This document shows positions 26,899 through 36,000 of a DNA stretch of 64,000 bases, in pieces. The notes beneath the pieces were generated by a model, which worked only from the letters and a program-made list of their open reading frames with translations, had not been told where the DNA came from and searched no databases. Position 1 is the stretch's first letter, and each line of letters begins with the position of its first letter. The stretch spans positions 186,001 through 250,000 of the forward strand of contig JALEFY010000007.1 in assembly GCA_022760435.1 (NCBI GenBank). Direction: 5' to 3'. The position numbers and the translations under genes were made by a program. Source of the DNA: Neomegalonema sp. (GTDB lineage: Bacteria > Pseudomonadota > Alphaproteobacteria > Rhodobacterales > Rhodobacteraceae).

Positions 26899-28217
26899 GA
26901 CCTCTCCTTGTCCGCCCACCAGCCGCGCGCCTGATCGAGATTGGCGCGGTGCTCCGCCGCCTCCTCGCGCTGCATCGCGGCGAGCATGGCGCCATAGCCG
27001 CGCTTGACCCCGCTATCCTCGGGCTGGCTGAGCGCCGCCGCCAGATCCTCGAGGCTGCGGATGTTATGTGCGGCCCGGAAGCTGTCCACGCAAGGCAGCA
27101 TGGTGCGGACCCCGCGCGCTTTGGGGGCGAACCCGTCCCAGCGCAGCAGCGGGTTGAGCCAGATCAGCTTACGCGCCGAGAGGTGCAGGCGCTCCATCTC
27201 CCGCGCCAAGGCGCCCATATCGCCGCGATCGAGCCCGTCGGTGATCAGCAGCACCACGGCGCCCTGCCCGAGCACCCGGCGCGACCAGTCGCGGTTGAAG
27301 GCGTGCAGACACTCGCCGATGCGGGTGCCGCCCTCCCAATCCTGCACATGCGCTCCGGCCGAGCGCAGCGCCGCATCGACATCGCGGGTCTCCAGATGCC
27401 GGGTGATGTTGGTGAGCCTTGTGCCAAATACAAAGCTGTGCACCCGCGCCCAGCCCGCCCCTTCGCGATTGGAGACGGCGTGCAGGAAGTGCAGCAGCAT
27501 CCGGCTATAGCCCGACATCGAGCCGGAAATGTCGCATAGCGCCACGAGATTGGGCCAGCGCTGGGTGCGCTCGCGCATCTTGAGCGGCGTGAGCCCGCCG
27601 CCCGAGCGCAGGCTCGCCCGCATGGTGCCGCGCCAGTCGGGCCGAGTGCCCCGCGCCGCCGCACGCAGCCGCCGCGAAGCGATCGGCTCGACCGGCAGCG
27701 CCAGATTGGCGATCACCCGCTTGGCCCGAGCGACCTCGGCACTGCCCATCTGCTCGAAATCCATGACCTTGAGCTGTTCGGTGTCCGAGATGGTCATCGA
27801 CATGTCGAGATCAATCTCGCTGCCCTTGTCCTCCTCGGGCGGTGGCGGCGGGTTGTCCGCGCCCTCGAGCAGCGCCTCGCGCGCGCGCATCTCCGCATCG
27901 CGCATCGACTTTTCATCCTGCGGGATCAACGTGGTGCGTAGCAGCACCGACATCATCCGCTCCATGAGCTGCGGATCGCGCCAGAACAGGCGAAAGGTGC
28001 TATCAAACAGCGCATGATGCTCGCGCCGCGAGCAGAAACAGGCATGCAGCGTCCAGTAGAAATCCATGCGCTTGCCAAAGCCCGCCGCCTCGACCGCGCG
28101 GATCGCATCGACGATGCGCGAGGGGCCGACCGGCATCCCCGCCTTGCGCAGCGCCCGGGCGAAATGGATGATGTTATCGGCCAGCCGCCCGTCTTCATGG
28201 ATCGGGATGTCAACCAT
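26895..28217 (-). CDS. coxE: CoxE-like von Willebrand A-domain protein
   Basis: 440 residues. The C-terminal half holds a VWA domain with the MIDAS motif CDISGSMSG near residue 227 and TDGLDRGD. The N-terminal half is the helical part typical of CoxE, with an acidic Pro-rich linker (NPPPPPEEDKG). With a MoxR ATPase partner, such proteins insert metal-sulphur into the active site of CO dehydrogenase-type enzymes. It starts 3 bp after the CoxD-like stop. Confidence 0.88.
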   Translation of the reverse strand: MVDIPIHEDGRLADNIIHFARALRKAGMPVGPSRIVDAIRAVEAAGFGKRMDFYWTLHACFCSRREHHALFDSTFRLFWRDPQLMERMMSVLLRTTLIPQDEKSMRDAEMRAREALLEGADNPPPPPEEDKGSEIDLDMSMTISDTEQLKVMDFEQMGSAEVARAKRVIANLALPVEPIASRRLRAAARGTRPDWRGTMRASLRSGGGLTPLKMRERTQRWPNLVALCDISGSMSGYSRMLLHFLHAVSNREGAGWARVHSFVFGTRLTNITRHLETRDVDAALRSAGAHVQDWEGGTRIGECLHAFNRDWSRRVLGQGAVVLLITDGLDRGDMGALAREMERLHLSARKLIWLNPLLRWDGFAPKARGVRTMLPCVDSFRAAHNIRSLEDLAAALSQPEDSGVKRGYGAMLAAMQREEAAEHRANLDQARGWWADKERS

Positions 28218-28220
28218 AGC

Positions 28221-29132
28221 TCACCCCGCGGCTGCCTCGCGCTGAACCTCCGACAGGATCCGCGCCGCCTCCGAGCCCTGGATGCGCATGATATCATCCT
28301 GATACTTGAGCAGCGCGCCCAGCGTGTCCGAGATCACCTGCGGCGAGAGCGCGAGGCTGTCGAGCGCCATCAGCGCCTTGGCCCAGTCGATGGTCTCGGC
28401 GATGCCGGGCTTCTTGAACAGATCCTCCGTGCGCAGGCGCTGCACGAAGCCGACCACCTCACGCGAGAGCGCTTCTTGCGCTTCAGGGGCGCGGGCGCGC
28501 AGGATCGCAAGTTCGGTCTCGAAATCGGGATAATCGACCCAATGATAAAGGCAGCGGCGCTTGAGCGCGTCATGCACTTCGCGGGTGCGGTTGGAGGTCA
28601 GCACCACGATCGGGGGCTCGGGCGCGGTGACGGTACCGAGCTCGGGGATGGTGACCTGAAAATCCGACAGCGCCTCAAGCAGGAAGGCCTCGAAGGGCTC
28701 ATCGGTGCGGTCGAGCTCGTCGATCAGCAGCACCGGCGCGCCGCCCTCCTGCGGGCGCATCGCCTCGAGCAAAGGGCGCGCGGTCAAGAAGCGCTCGGAA
28801 AACAGATCACGGGCCAACGCCGCGCGATCGGCACTGCCCGCCCCGCCGGCCTCGGCCAGCCGGATCTCGATCATCTGCGCAGCATAGTTCCACTCATAGA
28901 CCGCGGAAGCCGCGTCGAGCCCCTCATAGCATTGCAGGCGGATGAGCCGGCGCCCGAGCGCAGTGGCCAGCGCCTTGGCGATCTCGGTCTTGCCGACACC
29001 GGCCTCGCCCTCCAGAAACAGCGGCCGACCGAGCTTGAGCGCCAGAAAGGTGACGGTCGCCAGGGGGCGCGAGCAGACATAATCGGTGGCCGAGAGCAGC
29101 TCGGCAGTCTCGTCGATGGTTTGGGGGAGCAT
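28221..29132 (-). CDS. coxD: CoxD-like MoxR-family AAA+ ATPase
   Basis: 303 residues from the ATG at 29132 with GAGG upstream; a longer start at 29168 has no ribosome site. Walker A is EGEAGVGKTE, Walker B is VLLIDELDR, sensor 1 is VLTSNRTRE, and RRCLYHWVDYP is the usual MoxR arginine region. MoxR ATPases pair with VWA proteins as chaperones. Here the partner is the adjacent CoxE. The structural genes of the target Mo-hydroxylase are not in this window. Confidence 0.9.
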   Translation of the reverse strand: MLPQTIDETAELLSATDYVCSRPLATVTFLALKLGRPLFLEGEAGVGKTEIAKALATALGRRLIRLQCYEGLDAASAVYEWNYAAQMIEIRLAEAGGAGSADRAALARDLFSERFLTARPLLEAMRPQEGGAPVLLIDELDRTDEPFEAFLLEALSDFQVTIPELGTVTAPEPPIVVLTSNRTREVHDALKRRCLYHWVDYPDFETELAILRARAPEAQEALSREVVGFVQRLRTEDLFKKPGIAETIDWAKALMALDSLALSPQVISDTLGALLKYQDDIMRIQGSEAARILSEVQREAAAG

Positions 29133-29233
29133 GCAGAAGCCTCGATTGCCGCAATTTAAGATCATCAAACAGGGTCAGATGCCCCACTGACAAGGGGCCT
29201 AAAGTCGTAAAGGCCGCCCGCCGCTGTTGCCGG

Positions 29234-29261
29234 GCCGCTCTTGCCACGCCGCTCTTGCCAC
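29234..29261. repeat. 14-bp direct duplication, two copies
   Basis: GCCGCTCTTGCCAC occurs twice without a gap (29234-29247, 29248-29261) between the coxD-like start and the next gene's stop. Confidence 0.9.
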
Positions 29262-29272
29262 GCCGCGCTTTT

Positions 29273-30766
29273 TCAGCGCGCCGGGTCGGAGGCGCGGCGC
29301 CGACGCCGGAAACGGAAGGATCGCCGCCCCACATTGGCGCGCATCCTGGATGGGGTCCTGGGCAAGGAAGAGACCAGCGCCAACGGCACCAGCAGCGCCA
29401 GCATCGGCGTGAAAGCCAGATGATAGCGCTCGCGCACTTCGAGCATCAGATGCGCACTCGCCAGCATTCCCAGAACCCCGAGGATCAGCAGCCAGCGCGC
29501 CGGATCCTGCACGCGCCCGCCATTGAGCGCGAGCCGCACCGCTCCAGCCAGGGCAAGCGCCAGGATCGCGAGGTAAAAGCCATCGACCAGCACCGGCGCC
29601 CAAATGCGCGCTTGCACCAGTTGCGGCACGTCACGGCGCACCGAGCTGCTCAAACTCCAATCGAGCAACTCGCGCTCGGATCCCCAAAGCCGCCGCATCT
29701 TTTGGGTCATCGCGAACCAGGCGAAGCCGAGCGGGTCACGACTGACCCGCTGCCAGGCGATCTGCCGGGCCGCACGATCCGCCTCCATCAAGGAGCTCTT
29801 CTCGGGCCCGACAAAGCCCGCCCTCTCCAGATCCTTGAGCGAATAGGATCCGCCGGTATCGCGATTGGTACCGAGCAGAAGCTGGTAGCCGATAGCCGGT
29901 GCCGGCGCGATGGAGAATTGCTGCTCCTTTTCGTAATTGAGCAGCACCTGCGGCGCGACGCCCAAGGCAAAGCCTGCAAGGCAGGTCGCCACCGCACCGC
30001 CCAGGATCAGCCGCGCATGCAGGTCTCTTGCACGCAGGATCGCGACACCGAGCACGATCAGCAGACCGATCGCATAGGCGATGGCGACGGGCTTGCACAG
30101 GAAGGCAATCGCGCTGAACATCCCCGCGAGCGCGGCGCTCACGAACAGGCCGCGTCGATGATGGGTGAGCAGCAGATAGACCGCCCCCATCGCGAACAGG
30201 CCAAAGACGCCTTCGGCACTGGGCAGGCTCGAGAAGACGATCACCCCCGGCGACAATCCCAGAACCGCCGCGCTGGCGATCGCATGGCGCCGCAGCTCGG
30301 GCACTTGCCGCGCGACCTGCCAGACCATGAAGGCTTGCAAGGTCCATAGCACCGCCGACACCATGCGCAGCGCATAGAGATCCTCGCCGAACAAGGCGAT
30401 GAACACCGCATAGAGCCCAACGGCGCTGGGCGATGCCGAACTGTAGAGCACATCAATATCGAAACTGACCGCGAGCTGGCGGGCCTGATGCCAGAGCGTG
30501 CCAAACTCGCCAAAGGGCTGCGGGTCCAGCCATCCACCCCAAATCACCTGCGCACTGAAACTTGCGGCCAGCAGCAGGGCAATCGCACCCTTGAATTGCA
30601 GGCGTGTGAGCAACCAGATCAGCGCCACCGCAGCCGCCATCGCCCCCAGCGCGAGCCAGTGCCCCTGCAACAGCACCTCCCGCAGCGCGTAAAAGACTGC
30701 GACCAACATATAAAGCGAGAAAGCGATGGCGAGCGCGGCGACCAGCCGCGACCGGGACGAGTTCAT
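29273..30766 (-). CDS. GT-C-fold membrane glycosyltransferase-like protein
   Basis: 497 residues from the ATG at 30766 (MNSSRSRLVAAL); the frame is open further upstream but that part lacks coding character. There are about 10-11 membrane helices. The first extracytoplasmic loop contains the acidic FDIDVLYSSASPSAVGLYAVF, and later loops fit the PMT/ArnT-like layout (glycosyltransferase family 39/83-type). Such enzymes use polyprenyl-phosphate sugars on the periplasmic face. Donor and acceptor are unknown. It is divergent from wecC, which may point to polysaccharide or lipid decoration. Confidence 0.72.
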   Translation of the reverse strand: MNSSRSRLVAALAIAFSLYMLVAVFYALREVLLQGHWLALGAMAAAVALIWLLTRLQFKGAIALLLAASFSAQVIWGGWLDPQPFGEFGTLWHQARQLAVSFDIDVLYSSASPSAVGLYAVFIALFGEDLYALRMVSAVLWTLQAFMVWQVARQVPELRRHAIASAAVLGLSPGVIVFSSLPSAEGVFGLFAMGAVYLLLTHHRRGLFVSAALAGMFSAIAFLCKPVAIAYAIGLLIVLGVAILRARDLHARLILGGAVATCLAGFALGVAPQVLLNYEKEQQFSIAPAPAIGYQLLLGTNRDTGGSYSLKDLERAGFVGPEKSSLMEADRAARQIAWQRVSRDPLGFAWFAMTQKMRRLWGSERELLDWSLSSSVRRDVPQLVQARIWAPVLVDGFYLAILALALAGAVRLALNGGRVQDPARWLLILGVLGMLASAHLMLEVRERYHLAFTPMLALLVPLALVSSLPRTPSRMRANVGRRSFRFRRRRRASDPAR

Positions 30767-31053
30767 CACATCAGCCAAGTGCGACCTTTCACAGCGACAG
30801 CTTCGTCCGACAGGCCGGATTTCGCTCGCCCGGAGAACACAAGAACAGAGGCGCTCCACAACAACGCTTCGCAACTGTAGCGCCGCAGCGAATCTTAACC
30901 AACAAAAACCGCGCACCGCGCCAAAAATTATCTTTCGGGCAGTATGTGAGATGTTAGCACGGCCCGGGAATTGCTGTGGACTAATCAGCAGAATTTCCGG
31001 CAAGCGCCGGTCCGGAGACGGGCGCGAGAGAATGCTGGCGTTGGGGATGCGTG

Positions 31054-32280
31054 ATGAAGAACAAGACCGTTTGTATCGCAGGGCTCGGTTATATTGGCCT
31101 GCCCTTGGCTACCGTGATCGCCGAGGGCGGCACCCGGACCTACGCCTATGATATCGACCGCAACCGCGTCGAGACCGTGCAGCGCGGGGATTGCCCGATC
31201 GAGGAGCCGGGTCTGGCCGAACGCCTCAAGGCGGCGGTCGAGGATGGGCGTCTTGAGGCCGGGCTCGCGCCGATCAGCGCCGATTATTACATCATCACCG
31301 TGCCAACCCCGGTCAATCGCAACAACGCGCCGGATATGTCCTATGTCCAGGCCGCGGTTGAGGCGATTGCCCCCCATCTCAAGCCCGAGACAACGGTGAT
31401 CATCGAATCCACCTCGCCGGTGGGGACAACCGAATGGGCGCGGGCGCTGGCGCAATCCAAGCGCCCCGAACTGTTCGCGGACAATCCCGAGGAAGGGCCG
31501 CAATTCGTCTACTGCCCCGAACGGATCATCCCCGGCGACATGCTGCGCGAGCTGGAAGAGAATGACCGGACCATGGGCGGGCTCACTGGCCTTGGCGCCG
31601 AGCGCGGGCGCGATCTTTACGCCACCTTCTGCCGCGGCGAGATCATCCTGACCGAAGCGCGCATCGCCGAGATGGTGAAACTGTCCGAGAACGCGTTTCG
31701 CGATGTCAATATCGCCTTTGCCAATGAGCTGTCGATGATCTGCGATGCGGCCGGGATCGACACGTCCGAGGCGATCCGCATTGCCAACCGGCATCCGCGC
31801 GTGAACATTCTGACCCCCGGCGTGGGCGTGGGCGGCCATTGTATCGCGGTTGACCCGTGGTTCCTGATCCGCGGCTGGCCCGAGCGCTCGCGCCTGATGA
31901 TGGCCGGCCGGGCCGTCAACGAAGAAAAGACCCGCTTTGTCATCGCCAAGATCCGCAAGGTGATCGACGCTGCGCCAGAGACGGCGGTGATCTCCTGCCT
32001 CGGCCTGGCCTACAAGCCCAATGTCGGCGATCTGCGCGAAAGCCCGTCGATGGAGATCGCCGAGGAGCTGCGGCGCCTCTACCCGGCGCGCGTGCTGTGC
32101 TGCGAGCCTTATCTCGAGGCCCGCGATCAGGGCCGGATCGAGGAGCATGGTCTGGTTCTGACCACCTATGACGAGGCAGTGAGCAGGGGCGACATCATCC
32201 TGGAGCTGACCCCGCATCGCGAGTTCAAGGATGTCGAGCTGCGCGCGGCGGGCAAGAAAGTGATGCGCTTTCAACGCTGA
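31054..32280 (+). CDS. wecC: UDP-N-acetyl-D-mannosamine dehydrogenase-like
   Basis: 408 residues from the ATG at 31054; a GTG codon lies directly before it. It belongs to the UDP-glucose/GDP-mannose dehydrogenase family: the N-terminal Rossmann motif is CIAGLGYIGLPLA, and VPTPVN and ESTSPVGTTE follow. The middle helix is MVKLSENAFRDVNIAFANEL, and the loop GVGVGGHCIAVDPWF holds the catalytic Cys. The GxGGHCIAVDPWF loop favours the ManNAc type over UDP-glucose. It makes UDP-ManNAc uronate for surface polysaccharide. No wecB or other polysaccharide genes sit beside it. Confidence 0.87.
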   Translation: MKNKTVCIAGLGYIGLPLATVIAEGGTRTYAYDIDRNRVETVQRGDCPIEEPGLAERLKAAVEDGRLEAGLAPISADYYIITVPTPVNRNNAPDMSYVQAAVEAIAPHLKPETTVIIESTSPVGTTEWARALAQSKRPELFADNPEEGPQFVYCPERIIPGDMLRELEENDRTMGGLTGLGAERGRDLYATFCRGEIILTEARIAEMVKLSENAFRDVNIAFANELSMICDAAGIDTSEAIRIANRHPRVNILTPGVGVGGHCIAVDPWFLIRGWPERSRLMMAGRAVNEEKTRFVIAKIRKVIDAAPETAVISCLGLAYKPNVGDLRESPSMEIAEELRRLYPARVLCCEPYLEARDQGRIEEHGLVLTTYDEAVSRGDIILELTPHREFKDVELRAAGKKVMRFQR

Positions 32281-32325
32281 GCGGCTGCGCGCCGATCACC
32301 AGATCATCGCTAGCATCTCGTGCCT

Positions 32326-32721
32326 TTACGGCGCGAGATAGGGGTCCCAGCGGCGCAGCGTGCCAAGCATCGGCATCAGCAGCAGGCTTGCCGCCAGCCC
32401 CAGCGGCTCGAACACCAGCGCGCCGATGCAAAACAGTGCCAGACAGGGCAGGATCAGCAGGCAATACCAGGCCGCCGCCGAAAGCATGCTGACCATCACT
32501 TCCGGCCAGTCGCCATCAAAGGCATCATCCGGGCGCACCAACAAGAAGGCCATCAGCATCGGCACATGAACGAGGGCGAAGATCTCCGCGCCCGGTGTTC
32601 TTCCGAGCCAGACACCGATCAAGAGGCTGAGCACCAGCGCCACGCCATTGAGCACCAGAACCATCGCCATCAGGGTCAGGATCTCACTGTTTTCGGGGTC
32701 GATCTGGGGACCTTGTTGCAT
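32326..32721 (-). CDS. Small membrane protein, about four helices
   Basis: 131 residues from the ATG at 32721 with AAGGAG 8 nt upstream. The frame is open for a further 150 codons, but that part is not coding-like and crosses a tandem repeat. Four hydrophobic segments are visible, starting with ILTLMAMVLVLNGVALVLSLLIGVW in shortened view, and the C-terminus is RRWDPYLAP. I do not recognise the family. It converges with wecC. Confidence 0.65.
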   Translation of the reverse strand: MQQGPQIDPENSEILTLMAMVLVLNGVALVLSLLIGVWLGRTPGAEIFALVHVPMLMAFLLVRPDDAFDGDWPEVMVSMLSAAAWYCLLILPCLALFCIGALVFEPLGLAASLLLMPMLGTLRRWDPYLAP

Positions 32722-32838
32722 GGCGCGCTCCTTGTGCCAGCCTGAGAGGCTCTTGGGGATGACACCAGTTTGCCCCGCAAAGCTTGCCAAGAGGTTGAAG
32801 CGCGCCCGCCCGCTTAACCTTCGGCCAATACCCTTCAA

Positions 32839-32866
32839 CCGAACCTCTTGAACCAAACCTCTTGAA
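32839..32866. repeat. 14-bp direct duplication
   Basis: CCGAACCTCTTGAA followed directly by CCAAACCTCTTGAA; one mismatch. Confidence 0.88.
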
Positions 32867-33021
32867 CCACCCCCCCTCACCCCTGGAACAGCCGAGCCGA
32901 CACGTTTTGCAGATGCGTAAACCTTGCGCATCTGCGAAAAGCACGGCATGAGCGGCGATGATCGCGCATTTGTGCTCCGCAAGACATCGACAAAACACAT
33001 AATTGCCGCGAAACGCGCATT

Positions 33022-33059
33022 GGTAGGCGAAAAGAACGTCGGTTGGCGAAGAGAACGTC
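33022..33059. repeat. 19-bp direct duplication
   Basis: GGTAGGCGAAAAGAACGTC followed directly by GGTTGGCGAAGAGAACGTC; two mismatches. Confidence 0.88.
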
Positions 33060-33178
33060 GCGGCAAGACGCCATCCGGGCTCCGCACTGCCGGGATGAAG
33101 CGCCGAGGGAATGCGTGCGCCGCACCATGATTGAAGCGCCGGCTCCGCCGGTTGAAGGGACTAAGGACAACCGTTTCC

Positions 33179-33964
33179 ATGCGCTATGATCCCGAAGCCG
33201 CCTTGCGCGCTCTGTCGGCCCATACCGGGGACCGGCCCTTTGTCATCGGGCAACTGGGCCAGTCCCTCGATGGCCGCATCGCGACGCCGACCGGCAAGTC
33301 GAAATACATCTCCGGGCGCGGTGCGCTCGAGCACCTGCACCGCCTGCGCGCCCATGTCGATGCGGTTGTTGTCGGCATCAACACCGTGCTCGCCGATGAT
33401 CCGCAACTCACCGTGCGCATGGTCGAGGGGCGCTCGCCCGCGCGGGTCATCATCGATCCGAAAGGTCGGCTGCCGCATTCGCCGCGCTGTCTGCATGATG
33501 GCGCGACCGGGCGCATTCTGGTGGTGCGCTCCAAAGCGCATGCTTATGCCAACGGCCTGAGCGGCAAGATCGACATTCTGCCGATCTCCTGCGATGGCAG
33601 CGGCAATCTGCCCGCCAAGGACATCATCGCGGCGCTCCATGCACGGGGCTTGAGCAAGATCCTCATCGAGGGCGGGGCCCAGACACTCGCGCGCTGCCTG
33701 AGCGCCGGTATCGTCGATGCGCTGCATGTGATGGTCGCCCCGGTGATCCTCGGTTCGGGACAGCCGGGCTTCGCATTGCCGCCGATCGATGATCTGGATG
33801 AGGGATTGCATCCGCGCAGCGAGGTTTTCACTTTCCCCGATGGGGATGTGCTCTTTTGTTGCAATCTGCGCGAAAAACGCGTTTCCATCGCTCAGGATTC
33901 AACGATGCAGCGCACGGCCAAGCGGCGAACGCTGAGCGATCCGGTGGTGCGGCGCCTGTCTTGA
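33179..33964 (+). CDS. RibD C-terminal reductase-domain protein
   Basis: 261 residues from the ATG at 33179, preceded by AAGGA. It contains only the dihydrofolate-reductase-like RibD C-terminal fold: IGQLGQSLDGRIATPTGKSKYISG, GINTVLADDPQLTVR, ILIEGGAQTLARCL and the VMVAPVILGSG strand. It lacks the deaminase half of RibD. It could be the reductase of riboflavin synthesis or an unrelated NADPH reductase. No other riboflavin genes are nearby, so the role stays open. Confidence 0.88.
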   Translation: MRYDPEAALRALSAHTGDRPFVIGQLGQSLDGRIATPTGKSKYISGRGALEHLHRLRAHVDAVVVGINTVLADDPQLTVRMVEGRSPARVIIDPKGRLPHSPRCLHDGATGRILVVRSKAHAYANGLSGKIDILPISCDGSGNLPAKDIIAALHARGLSKILIEGGAQTLARCLSAGIVDALHVMVAPVILGSGQPGFALPPIDDLDEGLHPRSEVFTFPDGDVLFCCNLREKRVSIAQDSTMQRTAKRRTLSDPVVRRLS

Positions 33965-34037
33965 CCGGCGCAGCGGGATCGGCTCGCCCCTTCGCCCCCC
34001 GCCTTGTCTGCCGCCCACCTGAGACAGGATGCAAGAC

Positions 34038-34589
34038 ATGACCCCCAGCAAAAGCGCTGAACGATACACGATGTTGCACCGCCTGCTGCACTGGCTCATC
34101 GCCCTGCTTGTTGCCGGGCTTCTGGCCAGCGGCATGATCATGGAAGACCTCGAGTGGAATGCAGCGGAAGGGGCGCTGAAGAACAGCCTGTATTTCAACC
34201 ACAAATCGGTCGGAGCCCTGCTGATTGGCCTGATGGTCTTGCGGCTGCTGTCCCGGCTGTTCTCCCGCGCACCGGCGCCCGAGCCTGACATGCCCGTCCT
34301 GTTCAAGCTCGCCGGGGGGGCCGGACATCTGGCGCTCTATGTCCTGCTGATCGCGACGCCGCTGCTGGGCTGGTCCGCGACCGCTGCCGGCGACTTCCCG
34401 CTCCCGGTCTTCGGGCTCTTCGAACTGCCCAAATTCCTCGCCAAGGATGCTGACCTTTCCGAGACACTGTTCGAGGCGCATGAGCTGGCGGCGAACTTGT
34501 TGCTGCTGGTGGTGATCGCGCATATTGGCGCGGCGTTCTTCCACCTGTTCATTCGCCGCGATGGCGTCTTCCGGCGCATGTGGTTCTAG
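34038..34589 (+). CDS. Cytochrome b561-family membrane protein
   Basis: 183 residues from the ATG at 34038, with CAGGA 7-8 nt upstream; another ATG at 34029 adds three residues. Four membrane helices hold candidate haem His residues: MLHRLLHWLIA, NHKSVGALLIG, EAHELAANLLL and AHIGAAFFHLF. This fits the bacterial b561 (YodB/CybB) family, which passes electrons across the inner membrane, often from quinol to periplasmic acceptors. The partner is unknown. Confidence 0.9.
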   Translation: MTPSKSAERYTMLHRLLHWLIALLVAGLLASGMIMEDLEWNAAEGALKNSLYFNHKSVGALLIGLMVLRLLSRLFSRAPAPEPDMPVLFKLAGGAGHLALYVLLIATPLLGWSATAAGDFPLPVFGLFELPKFLAKDADLSETLFEAHELAANLLLLVVIAHIGAAFFHLFIRRDGVFRRMWF

Positions 34590-34776
34590 CCGCTGACCGG
34601 CGCGGCGGCGCCCCCCGCGCGTGCTGGATCTGACCGACTTTTGTGCGGATGTTGCCCTCGCGACTCACGAGATCGCGGGGATGGGGAATTTGCTGCTACC
34701 AGATCTGCCACAACCATTGCGGATCTATGCAAAATCAGGGTAGGATTTGGGCAACGCTCAAACGGAAAACCGTGAC

Positions 34777-35928
34777 ATGTCGTCTTTTGCGCCGATCGAG
34801 GCGGGCATACCCCTTGGCTATTACACGCCGCAGGCATGCGGACCGAGCCAGGCTTTTGGTCCGGCCCAGGCAGCGCGCGACATGCATTGGGCGCTCTCAC
34901 AAGCTGGCATGGCCCCGGTGCCGCTCTCGCATTTCTCGCCAGAGCTCGACAATCCTTGCCCCGGCAGCATGGAACAACGCGCCGCCGAAGGGTTTGCGGA
35001 GGCCGACCGGGTGGTGGATGCCTGTTTCGACTTGCCCCGCCGACGCCGTCCGCGCCTTTGGATGAGTTACGGCGTTAATGCCCAGGCGCCGGACCTGCTC
35101 GGCCCTCGCGTCGCGGCGATGCTGAATATCCCCTATATCGTCGCCATCACCGCGCCGACCCATCTGGGCGATCACGCGACCAAAATGGTCCAACCGGATT
35201 CGCTCTATGCCGAGTTCGCCCAGGCCGCGCTGGCGCTCGCCGATGTGGTGTTGACCGAGACCGAACAGGAATGCGACGCGCTTTCCGCATTCTTGTCCGG
35301 CTTTCAAACCAGTGCCGTACAGCCGCCAGTTGTCTCGAGCCTGACGCGCCCACGCAGCGCCCAAAGCGGCGAGGCAGCGACATCCTCTTCGGTATCGAAC
35401 AGGCCCTGGCGCATCGTCGTTCCGTGCTTTGATGAGCATGCTGCCCCCTATCTTGAGCTTGCCAAGGGGCTGGAGGCGCTCGCCGATATCGATTGGCAGC
35501 TCGAGCTGCTTGCGCCCGCAGAGGCCGCCCTCGCGGCGCTCAAACCATTCGGGACGAGATTGCGGGTCACCAAAGCGCCAAGCGGCGCCAGCATTTTCTC
35601 GCCCAATGCCGATCTGGCGGTTTTTGCCGCCGGGGTCAGCGCGCATAGCCTGATCGCGGCGCAAGCGGCCGGGTTGCCGGTGATTGCCCCCGATATCGGG
35701 CCGCAGACCGCGTTTTGCTATGCTGGCCATCATTGCCGAGCCACGAACGGCGCGGCGCTCGGCCAAGCCTTGCGTGCAGAGTGGAATGTCGCGCGGGCGA
35801 GCCGCCAATGGCAAAAGCGGCAGCAGGATGCTTTTGAGCAGATCAGCCGCCGACACGCCGCCCCTGCGGCGATCGACGCATTGCGCGACCGGATCGAAGG
35901 GCTCATAGAGATCCAGACCCCCTGCTAG
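34777..35928 (+). CDS. Divergent GT-B glycosyltransferase-like protein
   Basis: 383 residues from the ATG at 34777. An N-terminal segment GIPLGYYTPQACGPSQAFGPAQAARDMHW resembles the donor-loop start of a GT-B fold in parts. The C-terminal half has RIVVPCFDEHAAPYLELAKGLE and VFAAGVSAHSLIAAQAAGLPVIAPDIG, similar to the acceptor-nucleotide end of GT4 enzymes where the E-x7-E motif usually sits; the glutamates are not kept. It is soluble. The next gene, 73 bp downstream, is a histidine-phosphatase-fold protein without catalytic residues. Function unknown. Confidence 0.6.
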   Translation: MSSFAPIEAGIPLGYYTPQACGPSQAFGPAQAARDMHWALSQAGMAPVPLSHFSPELDNPCPGSMEQRAAEGFAEADRVVDACFDLPRRRRPRLWMSYGVNAQAPDLLGPRVAAMLNIPYIVAITAPTHLGDHATKMVQPDSLYAEFAQAALALADVVLTETEQECDALSAFLSGFQTSAVQPPVVSSLTRPRSAQSGEAATSSSVSNRPWRIVVPCFDEHAAPYLELAKGLEALADIDWQLELLAPAEAALAALKPFGTRLRVTKAPSGASIFSPNADLAVFAAGVSAHSLIAAQAAGLPVIAPDIGPQTAFCYAGHHCRATNGAALGQALRAEWNVARASRQWQKRQQDAFEQISRRHAAPAAIDALRDRIEGLIEIQTPC

Positions 35929-36000
35929 GCGGTGATTTATCGAGGCACACCCCTTCGAAATCCCGAGCCATACGCAGGGATAAACGCGGGAGGCGTGCCA

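Larger units (their letters stand above)
32722..33178. other. Gene-free region with two tandem duplications
   Basis: A 457-bp gap between divergent genes. It contains a 14-bp duplication (32839-32852, 32853-32866) and a 19-bp duplication (33022-33040, 33041-33059). No gene is supported; promoters for both flanking genes should be here. Confidence 0.6.

Noticed and set aside
24943-26934. Long open frame of 663 codons on the plus strand
   Set aside because: It is antisense to the MocA-fusion and XdhC-type genes, which have clear family motifs. The frame is open only because of high GC, and its translation is Arg/His/Gly-rich with no domain.
32722-33180. N-terminal extension of the small membrane protein gene at 32326
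   Set aside because: The extension has no coding character, crosses a tandem duplication, and a good AAGGAG site points to the ATG at 32721.
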